Origin: Kryptolebias marmoratus
Taxonomy: Eukaryota; Chordata; Actinopteri; Cyprinodontiformes; Rivulidae
Assembly: GCF_001649575.2 (NCBI RefSeq)
Contig: NC_051434.1
Span: 16,352,558-16,416,557 of the forward strand
Direction: 5' to 3'
Length of the DNA: 64,000 bases
The notes under the pieces were generated by a model that saw nothing but the letters and a program-made list of their open reading frames with translations, did no database searches and had not been told where the DNA came from. A program made the translations under genes and the position numbers. Of this stretch, positions 58,101 through 64,000 are shown piece by piece; position 1 is the first letter of the stretch, and every line of letters starts with the position of its first letter.

Positions 58101-61100
58101 TTTGAATCAGGTGTGTTGGAGCAGGAAAACCTAAACCCTCCAGGAGGGCGGAGCCTCGAGGCCTGGAGTTTGACACCCCTGGTTCACATGAAGGAGGAGG
58201 AGGAGGAGGCGAAGCGCACCTCAGAGACAAACTTGGTGGTGGCGTTGCTCAGCGTTTTCAGCATGGGCGTGGCTTCGGCGTAGAACAGGGACATCCGGTT
58301 GGCCATCTCGTTGTTCACCTCGTTCTCGGCGTCCAGCTGCAGAAGGCGGAACAACGATGTCACACAGCGGATTTTTTTTAGATTTGCACAATAAGGGCGA
58401 CACAGCTACCATTTGATTTATTCAAACGCCGGAAGACAACAATGATTATGGATCAAGGCAGCTGCTCTGTCGCTGCAGTTATCGATCCATGATTGGTTTA
58501 CGTGAAGCTGCTGCTTCTTTTCTTTTTCTTTTCTTCAGCAGTGATCAATATGGAGTAAAGGTTGCTGCAAATTAGTTCCTTAGAAGTTATTTAGTCCTCA
58601 AACTCAAAGTGCCAACTATAATGTTTGCAGAGCTGTTTAGTTCAGGGCTGGGTATTAAAATAATTAATGGGAAAAAAAGGAAAGAGGGGGGGGGGGATTA
58701 TGGTAAAAAATAAAAAGTAGTTTGACTTTAATAAATCCTGTTTGTGGTACTGATTTTACAGTATGATGTTTGGAGTTGGGGGCAGTTTTGATGTTACTCC
58801 TAAATGAAATGCTGCTGGAATGAAGAGTTTTCGTTCAAAGAGACAGAATCACCTGCTGGTTGTTCAGCCTGTTCCTGCTGATAGTCCTCCTGTAGTAGCT
58901 GAAGTCGTTCTGAATGGCGGGATTTGTCATCTGCGCGTTTGGAGGAAGCGGAGAGATTTAGAGTTTCACGGGGTTAATCGATAAACAAGTGGATTTTATT
59001 TATTTATTTATTTTCTGTATGGTAAAGGTCGGCGTTGGATAACCGGAGCAGAGAGGATTCCTCTCACCTTCAGTTCGTCGAAGCTGAGGGTGAAGTGGAG
59101 GATCTCGGCGAACTGCTTGGCCAGGGCCTGCTCCCGCTCTAGGTGCTGCATGGGGGCGTAGGGCGGGCTCGTCAGCGCCTCCAGCAGGCTGCGCAGGGCG
59201 TTCTCTGTCAGGAGAGCCACACTTCAGAGGGGGGGTTGTGACCAACAACGAGGAGCTGTTCCTCTCCTTTCGGACCCTTTCATTTGGCAAAAGGTAATCG
59301 GAGCTCCTTTACCTCCTTGCTCTCCGGACTCTCTTCCACCTGCTCCCTACTCTCACTGCAGATCAGTGCCTGCAAACACCCTAAAACGCGACGACTCGAG
59401 CCTGTCTGTCAACCTGAAACTACAGGGCTCGGATGACGATTAGCCGCAGATTTACCTCCACGACCCAAGCTGTCGCACCGTGGCGACTGTGTCCCTGACC
59501 AAACATGTCCCCTGAACCAGCTCTTTGTGCTGCCTGCAGAGACGCCCGAGCGGCAAAGCCTCCCGCGGCGCCATCCCTTCCCCTGCATTAAAAATGCATG
59601 CGATGCTTCTATAAATACAGCAGTGAAAGTGTTTAATCTAAAGGGCCTGGGCAGAAACCCCCAGTCTCTCTCTCTCCCGCTGTTAGTTCAGCGCGCACGC
59701 TTCCTGCCCCGTGTGCCGACTCCTGGCGGCTTCAAGCGGCAGATCAGATGAAGAGACGTAAAACGGGTGACCCCATCAACTCTCTTATCGAACGAGCGCA
59801 GCCAAGGCTGGAACGAGGTGGAACGTCGTTGGGCTTTTTACTGGCTTGTTGAGCCGTTTCTGAATGTCGGCGCCGGTCGTCAGCCAGCCCCTCGCGTTTC
59901 TCGCAGGCCGAGAACACGGTGTCCCTGAAATGGAGGTACTATTGGAGGAGGCGGCGGCTGAACTCCATTTCACTCTCTCTGTCAGAACTGGACAGCCACA
60001 TACCGCTGTTTCCGTAGCAACGGCTGCCTAGCTGCTGGGTCAGGATGCTGCAGAGACGAGACGCTCGAGGGGGGGGGATGCGAGTTCAGGAATGCGGGTT
60101 GGACTGAAACAGGCACGCAGGACGACGATCTTCATCACAAAGCTCTAAATGGTCCGACTCACCGGGCTGTGACTGGTGGGGACTAGTCAGGGACACAGAA
60201 TTTTGAGAAAATACCCAAATTTTCCACTTGGAATCCAACTAAACGATGCATTTACACAAACTCCTGAGGAAATTTGTGCCAGAGTCAGCTGGGAGGTTAC
60301 ATTACATATCAGCAAAAACAGCTCTAATGCTCTATAATTACAAAAACAGAGTAGAGAAAGGATCAAAAACGTGACTCCAGTGAGGAATTTCGAGGGGATA
60401 TTTCTGCGACACCACAGCGTACGACTCACATAAGTGAACGGGGAACCCTCGCAAACGTTTCGAGACGTTATAGAGGCCGACTCGCAAATGCTGTTCGCAG
60501 TTTGTCGCCAGCAGTCGCAGCACGATCACCCACACTTGTATAGCTCTTACAGATGGACTTGCTTCATTAAAAACACAGTGGCTAACAAGTTCATGCTGAA
60601 GTTTCAAATGCCGTGTTCACTGTTTTTATATATATATGTATTTTGAAGAGAAGAGCAGCGCTCACCTAGCCGCAGGGAGAACTCGTAGAACCTCTTCAGC
60701 TTGGCCACCAGGGGGCAGACTGCGTTCCAGGCCTTCTCCTGAAGAGCCAGGTCGCCCGGGTTCTGGATGGCCTGCAGGCGAGTGACACATTCAGATGTTA
60801 CTTTCAGAAACTCGTTTAAAAAGCCCACCCCTCCTCATCTCCTCTCTTCCTCAGTGTCGTATCTGAAATCGAGGTGGGGGGCGTTTTCGCTTTTCTGCCT
60901 TTCAGGTCCTGTCACGGTGAAAACTGATGATTCAGATCTCCAAATCAGACGGGATGCAGATGGAGACTCTCTGACAGATACAGAAGTGGAGACATTCCTG
61001 CTCAGTGAGGAAGGATTTTTTTGTGCACTCTAAAACGCTCAATTTGTGGCATTTTTAGGTTAATTTTGTAAAAACGTCATATGCAAATCTGTAAAAACGG

Positions 61101-62442
61101 ACAAAACCAGGCTGCACTAGTACACAAATAACGCTCTAATAAGAGGGATGCATTCACTTAATTTTTAGAAACATGTTTTATTTTAATTTTGTACTCAGTT
61201 ATGTTTGTATAGTCACAAATGTAGGTTTTTGGGCAAACATGATTTCTGTTTTCACTGGAAGAAATTAATTAAATTTGTTTAGATTTTTTAATAGCATGAA
61301 TATTTTTGGAGTTTGCTAAGCCGCTTCCTGAACAGATAGTTCAGCTGTTTTGTAAGGGTTCTTTGGAAACATGAACAGTTATTATCTTACCTGCTGCAGA
61401 TAGCTCTTTGAACAACCTCAGTTTGGAGAAACGGTTTAATTCTGACTGAACTAAAGAGCTAAAAACTAGAAAGTGGGTTTCGGCCGTCTTAAAACAACTT
61501 CAGTTTCCAACATTTCATACTGGCTCACGCCTATACTTAACTTTTACGTGAATAATTCTTTGTGCTACACGGGTATTCTGGCAAAAGTACAACGTTCTTG
61601 TAGGAAGTGCTACAGCTAGCTGCTGCGACTGCTATTTATGCAAGCAAAAAACCACACATTTCTGTGGCGGTTGATGCAGACGTTACTTTAGAGACCTTTT
61701 ACATTGCTTTCAGTTTTGTGTGTATTTGTTAGCTCGACTATCAACAACAGGAACTAGCTGTAGCTAAGAGCACTGATAGCACAAGTATGGCAATATTTCT
61801 GCTGGAATAACCACGTAATGTAAAACTAACAGCAATGTAAAAGGTTATAAAATAGCATTTGTATGAACTGCTGAGAGAATCTGAAGCCTGAAGTTGTTTT
61901 AGGACGGCAGCCGTCCACTTTGGTCTTTGCTAGCCGTTAGCTCGTCAGCCCTTCCAGATTTAAACCGTTTCTCCAAACTGAGGTCGTTCAAAGAGCTATC
62001 TGCAACAAGTAAGATGTAATTTGGTTATAACTTCCTCCTCATGAAGGCTGATATGTATATTTTTTAACGTATCAGTGGAAGCACGGCCCTGCCGATGCTA
62101 CGGTTTGACCTGTAGCCAATCAGTAATGTGTTTACAGACATGGATGGGGGTTAGGAGCCTGCGTTTAATGTGTGCTTTCCTGCAAACCTCACATCACCCC
62201 CGCAGGCTTTAATGAGTCACATGAGCGTCATGCATCCGCGCTACACTTTGTCTTTGTTTTTGGTGTTTGAGCTCTTTTTTTTTTTTTTTTCTTTTTTTAG
62301 GACCCCGTCCTGCTCCTCACTTCTCGTATCTCCTGCCCCGCGCCGTTGTAGGACTGCAGCTCTGCCAGGATCCCGTGGGCCTCCTCCAGCACGGCGCTGA
62401 CCTGGTTCCACACGGCGGTCTCTGCCTCGGTGGGCTGGGCAT
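55103..62442 (-). CDS. cyria-like: CYFIP-related Rac1 interactor (CYRI/FAM49 family), 5'-incomplete, 9 exons
   Basis: Exons in order 62442-62321, 60771-60666, 59204-59068, 58930-58853, 58336-58220, 57836-57757, 56450-56324, 55321-55251 and 55166-55103 join in phase into 299 codons plus TGA. Adding the usual 24-residue N-terminus (MGNLLKVL..., N-myristoylated, outside the window) gives 323 residues, the length of human CYRIA. CYRI proteins bind active Rac1 through their CYFIP-like (DUF1394) fold and dampen Scar/WAVE-Arp2/3 actin assembly at the leading edge. The paired arginines needed for Rac1 binding are kept (SYYRR, residues 159-160 in CYRIA numbering). The sequence mixes CYRIA-like blocks ([42 protein letters not shown]) with CYRIB-like ones ([11 protein letters not shown]). 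The family call is firm; whether this is CYRIA, CYRIB or a third paralog is inferred, and I favour a third. Confidence 0.95.
55251..55321 (-). CDS. cyria-like: CYRI exon
   Basis: Acceptor GGCCCGCAG, donor GTGGAT. It codes [20 protein letters not shown] then NAL and a split Arg. Confidence 0.95.
55571..56160 (+). repeat. Dispersed repeat, TTAGCAAAATATCTC family, complete head-to-tail dimer
   Basis: The word TTAGCAAAATATCT occurs at 55576 and 55880, 304 bp apart. Both units contain CTGATT...TTTTGGAGTC-like and GCTGAGAGTCATCC blocks. It lies in a CYRI intron and ends directly at the TTAA element at 56161. Confidence 0.85.
56161..56265. mobile_element. Short TTAA-flanked MITE (piggyBac-like), 105 bp
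   Basis: Starts TTAAAGGGATAGTTTAGCTC and ends GAACTATCCCTTTAA, so the target site is TTAA and the inverted repeat is AAGGGATAGTT(C/T). The inner part TTTTGAAGTGGGGTTTGTAG links it to the longer copies at 1, 38476 and 61330. It is 58 bp from a CYRI exon. Confidence 0.85.
56324..56450 (-). CDS. cyria-like: CYRI exon
   Basis: Acceptor CTGTCTCAG, donor GTGAGT. It codes [20 protein letters not shown] then [20 protein letters not shown] and [20 protein letters not shown] is the most conserved helix of the family. Confidence 0.96.
56645..57545. repeat. AGCTAAAAG-based degenerate minisatellite
   Basis: Dozens of copies of AGCTAAAAG, arranged in units such as AGAAGCAGAATACTAGCTAA and AGAAGCATAATATTAGCTAA, uninterrupted to about 57265 and again about 57375-57545. 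It fills most of the CYRI intron 56451-57756. A related array lies at 63808-63992. Confidence 0.92.
57757..57836 (-). CDS. cyria-like: CYRI exon
   Basis: Acceptor GTTCCTCCAG, donor GTGAGT. It codes [20 protein letters not shown] then RVMLET and a split Pro. It matches [20 protein letters not shown] of vertebrate CYRI. Confidence 0.95.
57968..58181. mobile_element. hAT-like palindromic MITE, copy 7 (second subfamily)
   Basis: Target duplication GTTTACAT / GTTCACAT (seven of eight). Starts CACAGGTGTCAAACTCCGTT, ends CCTGGAGTTTGACACCCCTG. It sits in a 383-bp CYRI intron, 38 bp from the upstream exon's donor side, and makes up more than half the intron. Confidence 0.88.
58220..58336 (-). CDS. 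cyria-like: CYRI exon
   Basis: Acceptor CCTTCTGCAG, donor GTGCGC, phase 0. It codes [20 protein letters not shown] then [39 protein letters not shown] is a family signature. Confidence 0.95.
58337..58852 (-). other. cyria-like: CYRI intron, 516 bp
   Basis: GT-AG intron on the - strand, with a G/A-rich homopolymer region near 58672-58696. Nothing else was recognised. Confidence 0.85.
58853..58930 (-). CDS. cyria-like: CYRI exon with Rac1-binding arginines
   Basis: Acceptor AACGCGCAG, donor GTGATT, phase 0 at both ends. It codes [20 protein letters not shown] then RLNNQQ. The RR pair corresponds to CYRI-B Arg160/Arg161, which are required for Rac1 binding. Confidence 0.95.
59068..59204 (-). 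CDS. cyria-like: CYRI exon
   Basis: Acceptor CTCCTGACAG, donor GTGAGA. It codes [20 protein letters not shown], then [19 protein letters not shown] and SFDELK. The block is almost invariant in the family. It has Ser at residue 140, where my recollection of human CYRIA and CYRIB is Arg (HFTLRFDELK). Confidence 0.95.
59205..60665 (-). other. cyria-like: CYRI intron, 1.5 kb
   Basis: GT-AG intron with GC-rich, CpG-containing stretches (59330-60070). A segment at 60176-60310 resembles 49276-49440 (GAGAAAATAC, CTTGGAATC, CACAAACTCCTG versus CACAAGCTCCTGG), suggesting an old dispersed repeat. Confidence 0.6.
60666..60771 (-). CDS. cyria-like: CYRI exon
   Basis: Acceptor CGCCTGCAG, donor GTGAGC. 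It codes [20 protein letters not shown] then [15 protein letters not shown] plus a split Glu. It is nearly identical to CYRIA in [22 protein letters not shown]. Confidence 0.95.
61330..62050. mobile_element. Long MITE with about 150-bp inverted arms, TTAA family
   Basis: The left arm 61396-61439 (GCAGATAGCTCTTTGAACAA onward) and right arm 61960-62003 are inverse at 43 of 44 positions. Similarity continues inwards (GTCTTAAAACAACTTCAG versus CTGAAGTTGTTTTAGGAC). The outermost ends are degenerate, so no target duplication is scored. It lies in the CYRI intron 60772-62320. Confidence 0.82.
62321..62442 (-). CDS. cyria-like: CYRI exon (second coding exon by homology)
   Basis: Acceptor CCCTCAG, donor GTGAGG. 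It codes [20 protein letters not shown] then [20 protein letters not shown], residues 25-64 in CYRIA numbering. The two leading bases AT complete a split Asn or Asp codon whose first base is in an exon beyond the window. Confidence 0.94.
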
Positions 62443-63097
62443 CTGAGGGAGGACGGGGGGGAGGACGTCAGGAAGAGATGCACGTGTTTCCAGGGGGGGT
62501 GGGGGAGGTGATTCAGAGAGAAGACAGATTAAGTGAGGAAGAAAAGGTGGCGTCACGACAGGCTAGGAGGCCAGGTTCAAAACCTGAGATCAGACTGCTG
62601 CGTTTCATCCACGTTAAGGCAAACCCAAACCAGGACCGCAGTCGTGAAAATCTGAGGTTAAAATCTGGCCGGTAAAGCAGTGGTTCAATTTAACCTTGGA
62701 GTTGGATCGGAACACAAGTGAGTCACACTCTGTCACGCAGGGGAGGTTTGATTACGAGCCGCGGTCACCCCAAAGAGGAAAATGACGAGCCCGTTTCACT
62801 CCGGGGGAAGTTAGGTTTTCGGAAGGCTGGATTGCATCACTTAGATAACGCGTCTGACTCTGTCCTCAGCGGAGATTTATACACGCCTGAGCAGGCGTCC
62901 AATCAGGTCCAGGTAATAGTCTTATCCATCTCTTCTTTATCACGTCCCCCCCTCCCCCCCCACTCCTTTCGGTAGGCACAGACGCTTTATTTACCTCGAG
63001 ACTCAATCCTAAGAAGTGTTAAACCCGCAGGGTGGACAAGCTCTGTGTCTGTTCACGCTGCAGAAAGGCGAGTAACAGTGCGTTTGCCTTTGTCTGT

Positions 63098-63262
63098 CTG
63101 TTAGCAAAATATCTCATGAACCAGCGGATGGTTTTTATTGAAACACTCAAAGTAATCACTGGATGTATATTCATTTAGAGCCGAATATGTTTTAGAGCTG
63201 TAGTTTTGCATATTATGAGCTAAAGCTTGATGTGGTAGTAGCTGAAAGTCGTCTTCGAGGAA
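63098..63262 (+). repeat. Dispersed repeat, TTAGCAAAATATCTC family, truncated copy
   Basis: GTTAGCAAAATATCTCATGA, then AGTAATCACTGGATGTATAT, then an internal deletion, then GAGCTAAAGCTTGATGTGGT and AGTAGCTGAAAGTCGTC. Confidence 0.78.
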
Positions 63263-63807
63263 TCCTAGGCCTTTATATTCTGGTCTGTTTTGCTCTATAT
63301 TGTTGTTTTTGGGTTTTTTTTCGCTGTGGTGATTGTGCCGTTCTCATTTTGCCTCGGTGTTTGCTGATGCAGCGCGCCGCGAGCGTGTTTGATTAACACG
63401 TTTCGAAACGCGTCCTCCTGAGTCACCCTCGTGTTTGGTTTTTCTCGCCGTTGCCTGTGACTCAGGTGTGAAGTGAGTGTGGGAGTGTTCCCGGGCAGCT
63501 CTTTATCTGCAGCAGCGCCGCTGATTATTTTTGCACCCCGAGGCGCTGCCGCCCTGCAGAGTAATAGTAATCATGGGAGATTTTGCTGTCCTGCGTGTAA
63601 AACCAGCTGCCTTAATAAGCACCGCAACCTCTGCTATTTTTACAACATCTCATTAAAGCCTCCTTTAATCTTCTGCTAACAACATCGGCGGCTAACTAGG
63701 TAATAATTACAGGAGCATAATGGGAAACTAGAGAAATTACATTTTCTTCTTTAATGCAGTTTAAACGCTGAGCTGAATGAAGTTCGTTAGAGAATCTGAA
63801 ACTTAGT

Positions 63808-63992
63808 TGTTAAAGCTAAAAGAAGCAGAACTCGAGCTAAAAGCTGAAAAAGCAAAATGCTAGCTATTATCTAAAAGTAGCAAAACCCCATCTAAAAGCT
63901 AAAAGCTTCAAAAGCTAGCTAAAAGCTAAAAGTAGCAAAGGACTAGCTACAAGTTAAAAATAGCTGATTGTAGCTAAAAGGTACACAGAGCA
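63808..63992. repeat. AGCTAAAAG-based degenerate minisatellite, second array
   Basis: The same AGCTAAAAG and AGTAGCAAAA words as the 56.6-57.5 kb array, in a different CYRI intron; it continues to the window edge. Confidence 0.88.
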
Positions 63993-64000
63993 GGACACTA

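Larger units (their letters stand above)
62443..64000 (-). other. cyria-like: 5' part of CYRI gene: intron sequence to the window edge
   Basis: By homology this lies between the MGNLLKVL exon and the AQPTE exon. I searched for an ATGGGNAA-type start on the - strand and found none, so the first coding exon is beyond 64000. It contains a dispersed-repeat fragment, an AT-rich block (63500-63760) and the AGCTAAAAG array. Confidence 0.75.

Noticed and set aside
1..64000. MYCL gene expected near TRIT1
   Set aside because: No helix-loop-helix leucine zipper or MYC box sequence was seen in any ORF. It is probably outside the window.
1..64000. tRNA, rRNA or snRNA genes
   Set aside because: I looked for the conserved internal promoter words and cloverleaf arms by eye and saw no convincing candidate; a covariance-model scan would be decisive.

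Overview
The window is 64 kb of nuclear DNA from a vertebrate, almost certainly a teleost fish. It has spliced genes with short exons, GT-AG introns plus one AT-AC intron, long CA/TG microsatellites, and many small non-autonomous DNA transposons of fish type. I see nothing prokaryotic and no complete autonomous mobile element. Three runs of N (9430-9440, 24376-24402, 53048-53417) mark assembly gaps.

Two protein-coding genes can be reconstructed exon by exon, and they point towards each other. TRIT1 (tRNA dimethylallyltransferase) is on the + strand. Ten exons between 13528 and 39097 encode 424 residues through to the stop, followed by a poly(A) signal at 39461. The exon with the N-terminus and the ATP-binding P-loop was not found and probably lies before the window. 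A CYRI/FAM49-family gene (CYFIP-related Rac1 interactor) is on the - strand. Nine exons between 62442 and 55103 encode 299 residues to the stop; only the first roughly 24 residues (myristoylated N-terminus) are missing, beyond the right edge. All splice phases agree in both genes, so both look intact.

Layout: 1-13527 is TRIT1 5' flank or first intron, repeat-rich. 13528-39097 holds the TRIT1 exons, with introns up to 11.7 kb. About 39.5-53.8 kb is intergenic, with transposons, CpG-dense patches and a large 10-bp minisatellite that runs into the biggest gap. About 53.85-55.1 kb is the likely CYRI 3' UTR. 55103-62442 holds the CYRI exons, and 62443-64000 is its upstream intron.

The two genes have no direct functional link: one modifies A37 of tRNAs, the other restrains Rac1-driven actin assembly. 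Their linkage is still informative. From memory, human CYRIA lies near MYCN, CYRIB near MYC, and TRIT1 beside MYCL, where no CYRI gene exists. The CYRI gene here is therefore a good candidate for the third, MYCL-linked ohnolog that mammals lost. The other main observation is that the first intron visible in TRIT1 has an ATATCCTTT donor and an AC acceptor, the mark of a U12-type AT-AC intron. No unknown multi-gene system was found. The rest of the interest lies in repeat families: palindromic hAT-like MITEs with 8-bp target duplications, a TTAA-flanked family, two mariner-like MITEs, and an unnamed roughly 304-bp repeat present in at least six places, twice as head-to-tail dimers.
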